Source of the DNA: Micractinium sp. NFX-FRZ
Lineage: Eukaryota > Chlorophyta > Trebouxiophyceae > Chlorellales > Chlorellaceae
Assembly: GCA_029339195.1 (NCBI GenBank)
Contig: JAPTJF010000221.1
Coordinates: 1 to 64,000 of the forward strand
DNA length: 64,000 nt
Direction of reading: 5' to 3'
The notes below the pieces were generated by a model. That model was not told the origin of the DNA. It made no database searches and worked only from the letters and a program-made list of their open reading frames with translations. The translations under genes and the position numbers were made by a program. Positions within the stretch are counted from its first letter, which is position 1. Every line of letters starts with the position of its first letter. This document shows, one piece after another, positions 9,663 through 21,236 of this stretch.

Positions 9663-12600
9663 TCAGTGCTTGCGGAACGCGGCGCCCCCAGCGTCGCGGC
9701 GCTCGCTGAAGTATGCGCGGCGCCCCACTGTGTCCTCCAGGGACCCCCCCTTGGTGGTGCCATACACGTCTTTTGTGGCGGCCTGCAGGAAGGTGGCCGT
9801 GTCGGTGTGGTGCCGCGTGACCTGCTCAGCCTCTGCAGCGGGGCAGGTGGGTCAAGGACAAGCATGAGTACATTGGATGGGGCCATTCAGTTGCGTTGGG
9901 GAGGGTTTTAATGAGCTGGGCAGTGTGCATGCTGTGCAGGGGAAGGCTGGCCTGAGAGCGCGGCAGCGAGCAAAGGTCTGAAGGGGGTCAGTGAGCTCAC
10001 GTGTTGTGCGAGGGAGGTGCTCAACTGCAGGAGGGGCGGCACGATGTCCGCGCCGGATGGCTGGCTGGCCAGGTGGGCAGGTGCAAGCAGCAGCCCTGCA
10101 GGCACACCGCCCCACAAGTGTTCACCACGCAGCCAGGCAGCAGCACCCCAGGCCCGCACCTTCGGCAGCCTCCTTCTCCGCCTGGCGGCGAAGGCGCTGC
10201 GCCCGGTCCTGCTCGTGCTCCTGTGCCGCCCCCATCATCTCCGCCAACTTCCGCTGCTTCTCCTCCTCTGCAGCGTAGGGTGGAGGTGGGAGCAGGCGGG
10301 TGAGTTTCGTGGGGGAACAAGCACAGCACCCACAATTGCCTGCTGTCTCCGCTTCATGCTCCGCGCCTTGGCGCTATGGCTGCTCCGTCTACTCCTCTAT
10401 GGAAAGAAGGATGCCAAAAGGGTCAGCAGGGCAGCGGGCCATGCGGCAGTGCTGAGCTGGACCGTGAGAAAGGAGCAGCAGGCAGGGTGAGCCCTCGTGC
10501 CTTCCAATCGCACTGCCTCCCTATGCGCCACCTGTGGCTGACTGGCACAGTGACCGCCCCAGCCTCAATGGCAGCCACATGCATGCTACACGGTGCTACC
10601 GTGAGTAACAAACGAGATGTAACATTCTCGCTCCCACCCCCTCGAGTTTGGACCCCTCACCTGTCAGCCGGCCGGTGCGGTACTCCTGCTTTTGGTACCG
10701 CTGCGCCGCCTTCTCGCGCTCCTCAGCCTCCTTGCGGCGCGCAGCCTCCTCCAGCCGCTTGCGCGTGGCCTCGGCAAAATCACTGCAGCATGAGTGAGTG
10801 AGCAAGCAACGAGCGAGAAGGATGAGCGATGCAATGGGCGGGATAGCATGGGCAGGCAAGCATGGGATATGGGCTCATCACAGTCACTGCATGGCGGGGA
10901 ACGCTGGAAGCAGGATTGAACACACAGGAAGAGCAGTGTGGCTGGCTGGGCGGCAGCAGCCCGCAACAATCACAAACGGGGCCAGAACCATCCGCGGCTC
11001 CTGCCGCTGCGGCAGCCCAGGATATACCCCAGGCACATTTGGTCGCAAGCACACAGGTCCTCTCAACCCCAGGCTCGCTCCGCCCCAACTGCAGCTGCCA
11101 CCGGCATGCCACAGGGGCCCCCACTGAGCCACATAAACCTGGGCCCCAACCATCGTCCCCGCGCTCCACGCAGCCTCACCTGCGGTCCGCCTGCCGGGCC
11201 TCCTCAGGCACGTGGCTGGCCCAGTTGATGCCGTACTGCAGCACCTTGCCCTGGGCTGAGGCAGCATCCATGTGTACCTTCACCTCTGGCCGGGCCGCCG
11301 CCACCGCCGCCCCTGCGCCCGCCACCGCTGCTGCCTCTGCATGCTGCGGCTGCGGCTGCTGCTGCTGCTGCTGGCGGTCGGCACGTGGCTCCTGCGCGCC
11401 GCCCTGCTGCCGGCTGCGGTCGCGGCTGCGGCTGCGCCGGCGCTCAGGGGAGCGAGGCCGCCGCTCCTCACCATGCCTCTGCCGCTCGCCGCCCCGCTCC
11501 CGGCTGCGGCTGCGGGGCGCCCGCCGCCCATCATCCCGTCCCCGCTGCTCGCCGCCCCGCTCCCGGCTGCGGCTGCGGGGCCGCCGCACGCGGTCCTCGT
11601 CTTCCTTGCGGGGAGCACGGCCGCCGTACCGCCCCTCCTCAGGCCCATCGTACCGCCTGCCCCGCTCCCGCTCCCGCTCATCCTCCCACCGCCCACCATA
11701 CCGCCCCTGCTCGTCCTCCCGCCGGACGCCGTACCGCCCCTGCTCGGGTGCATCATGCCGCCTGCTGGGCTCATTGTACCGCCCCGGCTCAGGTGGAGCG
11801 TACCGCCTGCTGGGCTCGTTGTGCCGCCCTGGCTCAGGTGCATCGTCCCGCCTGCTGGGCTCGCCGTGCCGCAGCACGTCCCGCTGCTGCTGCTGCTGCC
11901 GGTCGGGCTGCGCCGCCTGCTGCTCGGGCCGGCCACGTGGCGGTGATGCAGACCTGCAGGGGCAAGGGAAGCATCCGAGGGGGAGGGCAACAAGTTGGTG
12001 CGGCCCAACCTTAGCCCTGCTGCTTGCCTGGCTGACACGGCAGCCGAGCTGTGTGGCTGGAAGCGGGGTGGCAGGCAGGAAGGCAGGTAGGCACACACAT
12101 GGCACGAGGGCTCACGGTGCTTGGCTGCAGCCACCCCAGCCGCCGCCCCAACCAATAAGGGCAGGTGGCCCAGCCACCCTGCCGCCCTGCCCGCACGCCC
12201 GCCCGGTCACCCACCGCTGCCGCTTGGCCCCCGCCGCCGGGTGCCGCTCGCGCTCGGCGTCGCTGCCAGAGGAGGGCGACGAGGACCGCCCCCGCTTCTC
12301 CTTCTTGCTCTTCTTCTCCTTCTTCTGCTTCTTCTCCTTCTTGTGCTTCTTCTCTTTCTTCCCGGCCAGCTGCTTCAGCTCTTTGACCTGCGGGGCTTCA
12401 GGTGCACAGTGCAGGTCAAGCATAGGCAGCCAAGTGTGCTGGTGTGCATCATCTCCTTCTTGCTCTTCTGGCACCAATTTCACACGCTTCAGCTCCTGTA
12501 CGGCCCAGGGGTGCAGTGCCTTGAGGCGGCTCCGCAAACCAGACAGACGAGAGTTGCATCGTGCCCTCCCCCACCCCTCAAGGTAACACAACCTGCCCTG

Positions 12601-14543
12601 TGCCAAACGCAGCGCTGCCCTTTAACCCCACGCTCCCCATTCACCTGCTGCCTGATTTCCTGCATTTTCAACAGGCCATTGTCTCCCTTGCTGTCCTAGC
12701 CCACAGCCACCACTTCTCTTTCCAGTTACCCAGCTAAATCGCCTGCTGCCTTGATCTCCGGGTCCTCCACCCAGTTGTGTTGTCCACTCACCGGATCGGC
12801 CATTGAAGGGGTGACCACTCTTTCCCAAACCGCCACTCCTTTATCAGCCAGGGGTGCACACCCACACAGCACCCACCTGCTGGATCTCCTGCATCTCCAA
12901 CGTGTCTTCCCGCTGAAGCAGCATTCACTCCCTCCCAAACCACCACTACTTCATCAGCCCAACAGCACACACCCACAGCACCCCACCTGCTGCTTGATCT
13001 CCTGCATCTTCACCGGATTGGCCACAATGTTGCGCCGCACCGCCAGCTCCTGCAGCCAGCATGGACAGGCCAGTGTGAGTTGCAGCAAACACAAGTACGG
13101 AGATGTATGTCACATGACAGCAGCACATAGAATTGCGGCAAACACGGCAGGATGGCAAACTGTGGCATCGCTTCTGCTGCTACGATGCACGGCCACGCAG
13201 CTACAGTGGCGGCAGCACCAGGCAGCCTGGGGCAGGCAGCCAGAAGTGACTACCCAAAGCAGCTCCGGTGATTGCTGGACAGCCCCTCAGGCTCACTGTT
13301 ACGCCCAACAAACCCTCTGGCTCACACCCTCTGCTGGGCGCCAGCGCAGGAACTCCATGCACATGGCCCCACACCCCTCCCTCCCGCGCGCCCGCCCAGC
13401 TTGCCTGCTGCTTGATCGCGAAGAGCGGGTCCGCGTGCAGGCGCTGCCACATCTCGTTGGCTGACGCCGGGGTGTCCTCTGAGTAGAACGCAGGCAGGCG
13501 GGGCTTAAGGGAGGGCCCCCCAGGGGGGGCGCTCTCGCTGGCCGCAGCGGGCGCTGCCCCGCCGCCAGGTGCGGCAGCGTTGGCCGCCACCGCCGCCTCC
13601 TGCGCCGCATGGCGTTCGTCCGCCTCCTGGCGCTGCCCCAGGCCTCCCTGGTACATCCAGTCCAGTCGGTCGGCCTTGCTGCAGGCAGCGGGCGGCATTT
13701 GGGGGCCAGGACGAGGGGCGCGCGCAGGGTGAGCGGGGAGGGAAAGGCGGCGGCATGGCGAGACACCAAGGAGCATCTGCTGGCCTGTAGGCTTGCAGCA
13801 AGTCGGGCTGTTGGTACCTGCAGGGCTGCTGCTGCAGAGGGGCAGGCGCTATTTGGGCAGGCAGGGCGGCACGTCAGGGGGACTTGGAGTTGAGTCCTCT
13901 TTCAGGGGATGTGGAAAGCTATAACGACTACACTACACTAGACATCGGGGATACTTGGTTACAAGATGGCAAAACTCAGGCTGCAACAATGGGCACAGGT
14001 TCTCCCGCCAGTTGCGGACCACTGCGCCCGTGCTCCCCACGCCCCAGCCTGCCCATCTCCCCCCTCCCTTGTGCGGCCCACAGTCCTAGCTGCGGCCTGC
14101 CCTGCGTGCCCACAGCCGTGGTGGCGGCACATCACTGCGCTGCCCGTTGACCACCCGCCCGCCCGTGGCTCAGCTCACATCTTGTGCCCCGCAGCCTCCG
14201 CCACTGACGCCAGCTCCTCGCGTGCTCGCTCCTCATGCAGCTGCTTGGCATACTCCTTGAGCTTCTGCTCCTCCTTGGCCGCGTCCTGCTGACGCTTCCA
14301 CACCTCCTCCAGGTTCTGCACCCGGCCCGGGTGCCATGTTTTCTGCAGGGGCAGGGGCCAGCGGGCGGGGCGGCGGGTGGGCGGGCGACGGCGGCGGCGG
14401 CGGCGGCGGCAGGTGTTTGCGTGCAGGGGAGTGCCCGCAGGGCGGCGCCGCCGACCGTGGACCCTTCCTTCTAGTACATGAAGCTGACGACAAGCACCCC
14501 AACGCACCTTGTTCAGGAACGCGAGCGGGCCGCCCTTCCCCAT
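9663..14543 (-). CDS. CWC25: Pre-mRNA splicing factor CWC25 homologue
   Basis: Nine exons (14543-14508, 14342-14179, 13678-13405, 13049-12987, 12387-12215, 11953-11180, 10782-10661, 10267-10160, 9832-9663) give 627 residues. CWC25 joins the spliceosome at step one and stabilises the branch helix. The N-terminus MGKGGPLAFLNK, then TWHPGRVQNLEEVWKRQQDA, is the Cir_N domain that enters the catalytic core. RLDWMYQG, a family signature, follows at the start of exon 3. The middle is a Lys-rich helix (KKEKKHKKEKK) and a long RS-like region of RSRSRERGG and EPSRR repeats, larger than in the human protein. The C-terminus keeps the family ending: EEEKQRKLAEMM and LEDTVGRRAYFSERRD. The intron after exon 3 uses a GC donor. 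Its start is only 242 bases from the divergent type I membrane-protein gene. Confidence 0.92.
12636..12912 (-). repeat. Two decayed copies of the 3' edge of CWC25 exon 4
   Basis: True exon 4 ends in KMQEIKQQ just before a GTGGGG donor at 12986. In the following intron, blocks near 12855-12912 and 12636-12685 repeat the same edge, reading LEMQEIQQ and LKMQEIRQQ on the minus strand. Each is followed by an intact GTGGGT- or GTGAAT-type donor. T-rich and C-rich flanks are duplicated too. Confidence 0.8.
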
Positions 14544-14785
14544 CTTGGCTGGGCGTGGCTCGCCCTGAGAAACCCCCCAAAGATCAGGGCAAAGTTACTG
14601 AAAGAGGAAGAGCAAGAAGGAAGGGACCGCGGCAGCTTCAAGAGCTTGCATTCGGTGTAGGGCTCCCGGCTGGAAAACTCTTGGGACTCAGCCTGATGAC
14701 GCCCCTGGCGCCTGCTGGCAGTTTTCTGCCCATGTGCCTGTGCAGCAAGTTCAAACACACATAGCTGAAAGAGCGCACGAGAACA
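14544..14785. promoter_or_regulatory. Divergent promoter region between CWC25 and the type I membrane protein
   Basis: Only 242 bases separate the two ATG codons, so both promoters and 5' UTRs must share this space. No motif is clear. Confidence 0.5.
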
Positions 14786-17280
14786 ATGCGTCTCTTGTTG
14801 TTCGCCTGTGTGGCGGCGCTTTTGGCCTGCGCCAGCGCAGATCTCGAGCTCCAAGCCCTCAAGGTAGGTCGCAGAGGAAGTCCAGGGCCCTGGAACTGGG
14901 GGTGGTGAGCTCCCCCCGCTTCTCGACGGGGCTTCCTGGGCCGCCCACCAGCCGTGCGGGCTCCATAATGCTTGCTCTGAACTCGAACCGAGACACTGGC
15001 GGCAGCGCCAGGGCCGGGTAGTAGGGGCAGAGGCACGGAGGGGCGGTAGCGCGGCGTGTGGCCTCGACCGACCGCCCGCCACGCCGCCGCTCGCCCGCCC
15101 CACATGCAGGAGGACACCAGCACCCCCGGCGTGACCGGCAGCACCTATGCCATCGTTCAGGACGGCCGCGTGGTGGGCGTGGTGGAGCACTACCGCTCCG
15201 AGCGCGGCAGCCTGCTTTTTGGCCGCCGCGGCGGCCCTTCTGACGAGCACGCCGCCAGCCCTGCGGCCTCTCGCCTTGCCGAGCTGTGGGCCTCCCAGGC
15301 CGACGCTCTGGCGGCCCTGCGCGACCGCCTGATGGCCACGCGCTGCCCGTACGCGCGGCAGATGGCGTTGGCGCGGCTGCAGATGGCCGCGGCGGCGGCG
15401 CGCGGCGAGCAGCCCCAGATGATGCGCCGCCCTTCCGCCGGCGGCGATGCCGGCAGCGAGCCCGCTGACAGCGCCAGCGCCAGCGAGCCCGGCTTCCCCG
15501 GCGGCGACATGATCATGAGCGTGCCTGCCGACATGGGTGCTGGCATTGTCTTTGGTGAGCCCAAGCCAGGGCGCGGCCACGGCCGCGGCCACGCCCCGGG
15601 CGCCGGCGCCCAGGACCCCTCAGACACCCCCGAAGACTTTGTGGACTTTGTGTCCGCCCAAGAGCAGCTGCTGGGGCCCGAGGGCAGCGACAGCGACGCG
15701 GCTCAGGAGGAGACGGCAGAGGTGGCAGCCAGCGGGCAGCCCTTCCTGATGCCGCGCGTGGCAGCTGTTGCCGAGGAGGAGCCAGCAGATGTGGCAGCCG
15801 ACAGGCAGCCCCTCATGCTGCGCATGGCAGCTGCCGCCGAGGAGGAGGAGGCAGATGTGGCAGCCGACGGGCAGCCCTTCATGATGCCGCGCGTTGCAAC
15901 ACCTGTCCACGAGGTGGAGGCGTCAGCGGAGGAGGAGTTGGCGCTGCCGCTGTTTGGCAACGCTGGCGCCCGGCCGCTCATCCCGCGGCGCCCCGCTGGC
16001 GGCGCTGTGCCCGCTGAGCTCCCCGAGCCCGCCACCATGTTTGCCGACGATTTCGTTGAGACTGTGGGCGATGAGGAGGGCGCACGCGTGTCGCTCTTCA
16101 CCCTGGTGTGGGGCGGCGCGCAGGCCATGCCGCGCCACCCGGAGCACCCACCTCATCACCGGGGCCCGCACCACCCCATGGAGCGTCGCCCCGCAATGCA
16201 CCGCCACCACCCCGACATGCCCGCCCCCCACGCGTGGCCCCACATGGTGGGCGGCCAGGTCGTGGTGCAGACCGCCGATGGCAGCTGGGTGCCCTTCAGC
16301 GAGGTGTCCAGGCCAGGTGAGCAGCCTTGCTGGGTGGTGGCAGGGGGAGCCCGGGTGGGGAGAAGAATTCAGGGCAGGCAGGCTGGGGTGTTGAGACAGT
16401 GGGAAAGGCAGGACATGCATGCTTGGGAGGGAGCGAGGGAGGGGTGGTTTTCTCCGGCAGAGCTGTTGGAGGGAGGATGAGGGTGGGAGGCAGCCTTGAG
16501 GCCTAGTAGCAGGCTGGGAGGGAGCCTGTGGCAGCAGGCAGGATATGCCCAGCGCTTGGTCCCTCCGCAGTTCAAGCCCCTGCAGCTGCCCCCTTTGAGC
16601 TGCACAGGCTGCGTTGCCAACCCCAGCCTTCCCCTTCCGCTGCTCACCAGCATGCCACGTCTGCCACCCTTCACTCCCGCTCTCGCAGCCCCCATGCCGC
16701 CCCCCGAGATGGGCTGGCACCTGTACGACTCTGAGGGCCGCCTCAACTGGGGGATGGTCACCTTTGTGGCGCTGGCGGTGGCCTGCATGGCAGTGTGGGG
16801 CGCCATGCTGGTGCAGTGGGCCAGGTACAGGAGGTGAGGGGGGAAGGAGTTGCCGGTAGTTGAGGGGCTGGGCGGGGGAGGTAGACGTCACTCCGCCCTC
16901 CGCAGCCTTGCGGCTTGCATGCGGGCATGCTGGCGCCTGCCTCATTTGCTGCTAGCCTGGCTGCCTCTCCCGGCAACCTGCCAGCCTTCCTGAGCCTCCC
17001 ACCCATCATGCACCCCACACGTTCCTGATCTGTGCCGCCGCCCTGGCCCCGCCTCCCACTGTGCAGCGCTGTTGACAACCACAACGCCGCTGCCTACTTC
17101 ATTGCTCGCGCGCACTCTGAGGAGGAGGCTTCGATGAAGCCTCTGCTGCACGAGGGCCCCCTGAAGGGGGCAGCTGCGGAGAAGCCGGGCGTGGAGTATG
17201 CATCTGCCCACGTGGCGGGTGCTCAGCGCATCGTCAAGGTGCTGGCCTATGAGCCGCTGAAGAGCTCCGACAGCCAGTGA
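14786..17280 (+). CDS. Type I membrane protein with acidic and His/Pro-rich lumenal region, unknown function
   Basis: Four exons (14786-14863, 15110-16316, 16689-16833, 17067-17280) give 547 residues. Exon 1 encodes the signal peptide MRLLLFACVAALLACASA and then DLELQALK. The large exon 2 is soluble: an Ala/Arg-rich helical part (residues about 65-110), an acidic part with three imperfect repeats around AEEEPADVAADRQPLM (15721-15910), and a His/Pro-rich part (PRHPEHPPHHRGPHHP). Exon 3 carries one transmembrane helix, VTFVALAVACMAVWGAMLV (about residues 449-472), followed by WARYR. The tail of about 70 residues includes a KPLLHEGPLKG stretch. I do not recognise the family. The layout suggests a secretory-pathway or plasma-membrane protein; the His-rich segment could bind metal, but that is a guess. 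Confidence 0.75.
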
Positions 17281-17284
17281 GCAA

Positions 17285-17306
17285 GGCAGGCAGGCAGGCA
17301 GGCAGC
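17285..17306 (+). repeat. (GGCA)n microsatellite
   Basis: About five GGCA units directly after the stop codon of the type I membrane-protein gene. Confidence 0.85.
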
Positions 17307-17898
17307 AGCACCAGGCTCTGGCAGCAGCTGAGCCACGGCCCGGCCATGCTCAGCTTGTTGAGCTGGTTGAGCGGCGGCTGAGCGGCGCCTGCCCGGACGT
17401 GCTGCCTCTGCCAGCCTTCGCCCCCCACTCCTCCCCCTCGTGTCCCTGTCCCCTTCCTGCCCACCTGTCTCCGTTCGGTGCCCTGGCGGCATCTGTTGAT
17501 GCACGTTGATTCGCCCTGCGGGCCTTTTCCCCACCGTAGCACTACACCTGCCAGCACGCCAGGCACGGGGCCTTGGGCTGGCGTGCCAGTGCCCATGCAG
17601 CAGTGTGTGCATCCTTTCGAACTTTGTCTGTTTGTCCTCCCCCTTTTTGCTGCAGACCCCTTTGTCTTTGCCCAACTTACGCTTCACACCTGCCAACTTG
17701 CAGCGCAACCTTTCAGCACTGCATGTGCCCGGTCCCCTTGCCCACATGCTCACCCGTGAAACTACCGCCGTCCCCCCGTATCCCCTGTTGCTCACTTAGC
17801 GGCTATTCCGTGGCGCAGCCTCCCCCCATCAATCTCAGTTTTTATCCCCGCAAAGTACAAACGGACTGTATACTACTAGCGCTTACCCGCCCGTGGAC

Positions 17899-17903
17899 TG
17901 TAA
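17899..17903 (+). terminator. Putative TGTAA poly(A) signal of the type I membrane protein
   Basis: First TGTAA after the stop, about 620 bases downstream. This would give a long but plausible algal 3' UTR. Confidence 0.4.
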
Positions 17904-18445
17904 CACTTCTGAAGCCCCTGGGAAGAGGGAGGGTGATGCTGCCCCTCCGCTTCGGCCCGCCCCGCCCCGCTGTCGGCCCGCCCCGCCCCGCTGGCGGCGC
18001 CGCGCCACAGTCCACTGTCCAGCCGGGGCGCAATTTGTGACACGGCCCGCGATCGTGGCTTTCTCCACCGTCGTTTAGGCAGTGTCTGCAGGCATCCAGC
18101 TTGAACGGGCGGGGTTCCGTTTGTCGGTGAAGGCACACAGAGCTGCCGTCTCCTGGGATCTGCTCATCTTCTTCTGAACATGCGTTGCGATCAAAGAACA
18201 GCAAGCGGCATTTGAGCGCGCAGGTAAGGTCCCGGTCTCGCTGTCCCGCGGTCTTCGTCTCATTCTGGCATTTGCCGCCTAGCTCGGCGCGCATGCCAAG
18301 TTGGCAACCGGACCTCCAGAGCGCACCAGCGGGCGCACTCGAGACTGGCTGCTTCCGCCGCCGCCGCCGCCGCCGCCGCTGCCGCCGCTGCCGCCGCCGT
18401 CGACTGCTGCCACGCTGCCCCTGTTCGCCCTGCAGCCGGCCTGCA

Positions 18446-21203
18446 ATGGCCTCCCTGTTTGGGCAGTGGGGCTTGTGGGGCTCCTCTGCCCCACAGGCGC
18501 AGAACGCCAAGCCATACTACCTGACTGAACGGGTGCTGGCCTGCGTGTACGGTGAGCGGATGCCCAGTGGCCGCCATTGCTGGGTGCTCACGCTGCCCCG
18601 CTCCCTGCTGCTGCTGCTGCTGCTGCTTCTGCTGCTGCCGCCGCCACCTTTGCTCTGTGCTGCTGCTCTGCTGGTGCTGTCGCCACCGTCGACAGCGCAG
18701 CTGCCACCGCTACCTTCCCTGCTGCTGCGCCGCTCGGTGTTCCTTCCGTGCTCCTGCGGTTGCGCTCTGCTCCATATGCTGTGGCATGCCACCGCTGCAT
18801 ACTGTGCACGCTTGCTGTTTCTAGCCTGCTGGGTGCTGTCGCTGCTGTGGCAGCTACGGACGCTGGCCCGGCGGCGGCTTGTTCCCTTCCTTCTTTGACT
18901 CATATGTCCATGCTCTTCCCGAGTTGCTTGCATATGTTCTTCCTGAGTTGCTTGCAGAGGAGGACCGCGAATCGTGGAACAAATCATACCGCCAGACATT
19001 CCTGTCAGACAGGTTTGTTGAGAGACACAGTGTCTGACTGGCTCGCTCACCCCAGAGCGGCAGCAGCAGCGGGATGCCTGCTGCCTCTGAAAAGATTTCC
19101 TGCACCTTGCCTCCACGGGCTTCTGACGGCTTCTACTTGAATGCTGCTGCTGCAGCTACAAGCAGTACCTGCAGCAGGCAGCTCAGGAGCTGCGGTCGGC
19201 GCGCAACGGCCCGGGCGGAGTCCAGCTGTTCAACCTCTCCCCCGCCTGGTGAGGTGGAGGCAGAGCTTTCGTGGGCACGACAACGCACAGCTGCATCGCT
19301 GGGGTGGCGCAGTGTATGGGCGAGGCGGGCTGGCGCTGCTTGCAATGGTGCATCCCTCGTGTGGAGGTGCGGCAACGGTCTCCCGCAACTGCAAATCTGA
19401 GCAGTCTCACTATGCTCCCCACCTGCAGGCGTAATGTGGAGGCGTACCAGCTGTTTGACAACTCCGTGTTTGAGCTGCCCATGGAGATCTGGGGTGGGTG
19501 CCTGCTTGCAGACATGGCAGCATGCTGTGGTCCCGCTGTGCGGGTATACCCAACAGGGGATGAATGCGCTGGTCATGGCGAGTTTGAGTGGGTGGTGTGG
19601 CGGTGTGCCAAGCGGATCAGCGCATGTTGATATGTTGCCCCTGAGAGCAAGCGGGTGGGAATGCTTCAAGGGGTTTGCCCCCTGTCTTCTGCCGCCTTGG
19701 CCCCACTTGCGCCTCACCGTGCGTTTGCCTGCCCGCCCACTCCCGGCCCCCGGCTCCCTGCGGCAATGCACCACACTGCAGAGAAGCCGTCTGGCCTGGG
19801 GCTGTGCCCTCTGGGCATCATCTCCCTCATCTGCTCACAAATACACCTCTGGCTCAGCCTGTCCCCAGACAATATTGTGGTGAGGCGAACCGTGGGTGCG
19901 GCCTGCATTGGTTTTGGTTGCAGTCAGGCAGTGAAGTCTCGGTTGCAGCCTGCATGTGTTGTTTTGTCGGATGCGCTTTGCAACAAAAAGTAGTATCCCA
20001 CGTTGCGGTGGCCATCCAAGCTTCGAGATCTGCCCCCAGATCCGCCTCTGACTCAGCCCGTCCCCCGAACGATGAACGTTGTGCCGTGGTGCGGCTTGAC
20101 TAGCTGGGCATATCTGGTTCCGCTCTCTGCGCTCGAGTGTTGCACCCCCTGGCCGCATGCACCCACTGGCACATCCCCACCCTCCCTCCCTCCCTCCCTT
20201 CCCCTCACCCCAAACCCTGCCGCCCTCCTGCCGCGCCCGCCCCCACAGGTGCTGCACGCCCGCTCCTGCACTGGCACTGAGCGCCAGCTCATCCACCTGC
20301 TGGCCGCCTGCCACCTCATCTTCTCAGTGGGGGTGGACAACATGCACATGGCGCTGGACATGCTGCCCACGCTGCGCGCCAGCGGCAGCAGCAGCAGTAG
20401 CGCAGCCTCACCTGCCAAGCAGCCCACCAGCATCTGGGGCCTGGTCAGCAGCGACAGCACCAGCAGCCTGTCTTCCGTGGCGGGCGGCCGAGCATCGGTG
20501 CTGGGCAACCGTGCGCAGTGAGTGCGGCAGGGCTTGGGCTCTTGTGGGGCGGCGTGCGTGTGTGCGTGTGTGCAGCATGCGCACAGGCGGATGCTTGCTG
20601 CTCACGGCCTGCAAAGGGGGAGGCGAGTTGCTGTTGCTGTTGCTGCTTGTGAGCCCGCAGCCTGACGCCCGCAGCCGCCATGCGCCCTCCTTGCACCTGA
20701 ACCTACCGCCGCTCACATGAGCCCGAGCCGTGCCCCCACCGGCGTGCCTTTGGCCCTGCCCTGCCTTGCCCGTGCAGGAGCCTGCTGCCAGGTCAGATGC
20801 GGTACGGCGAGTACTTCTACACGCTGCTCTACCAGGTCGGCACGGGAACAGCATGCTGTGCACCCCGTGCATGCTGTGATGCTCAGCAGCGCTCGTGGCA
20901 TGTAGAGCACAATCTGGGTGCTCGTGGACAGTGTGCTTGCCTGGCCGCGGGCACTGTGAGGTGCCCTCCCCAGTTTGCTCATGCCATGGATTACAATGCC
21001 TTGTGACTCCAGCCTCCCTGTCCCTGCATCCACTTGCTCACCTCTGCCTGTGTTGCCTGCCCACCTGGTGCAGGAGCAAGACCTGCCGCCCACCCACGGG
21101 CAGCCGCTGCTGCTGCGCCGCATCGTGTGCAGCCGGCTGGCCTGCTTCTCGGAGGGCGGGGCCGTGCCGGGTGAGCTGGGTGGAGAGAACAAGCCGCCTG
21201 CCT

Positions 21204-21236
<33 letters not shown>

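Larger units (their letters stand above)
17281..18445. other. Intergenic: long 3' UTR and formin upstream region
   Basis: A (GGCA)n microsatellite starts just past the stop. A TGTAA signal lies at 17899-17903. A GC-rich direct repeat of 19 bases (CGGCCCGCCCCGCCCCGCT) occurs at about 17953 and 17974 and could be a promoter element of the formin. An ATG at 18180 opens a frame of only 11 codons and is followed by a GTAAGG donor-like site, so the formin 5' UTR may be spliced. No further gene was seen. Confidence 0.5.

Noticed and set aside
14960..15010. tRNA B-box look-alike (GGTTCGAGTTC on the minus strand)
   Set aside because: The flanking bases cannot form a T-arm stem and no A box or acceptor stem is present.
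14513..15592. 359-codon minus-strand ORF opposite the type I membrane-protein exon 2
   Set aside because: It has no domain, overlaps CWC25 exon 1, and conflicts with a well-spliced plus-strand gene with signal peptide and TM helix.
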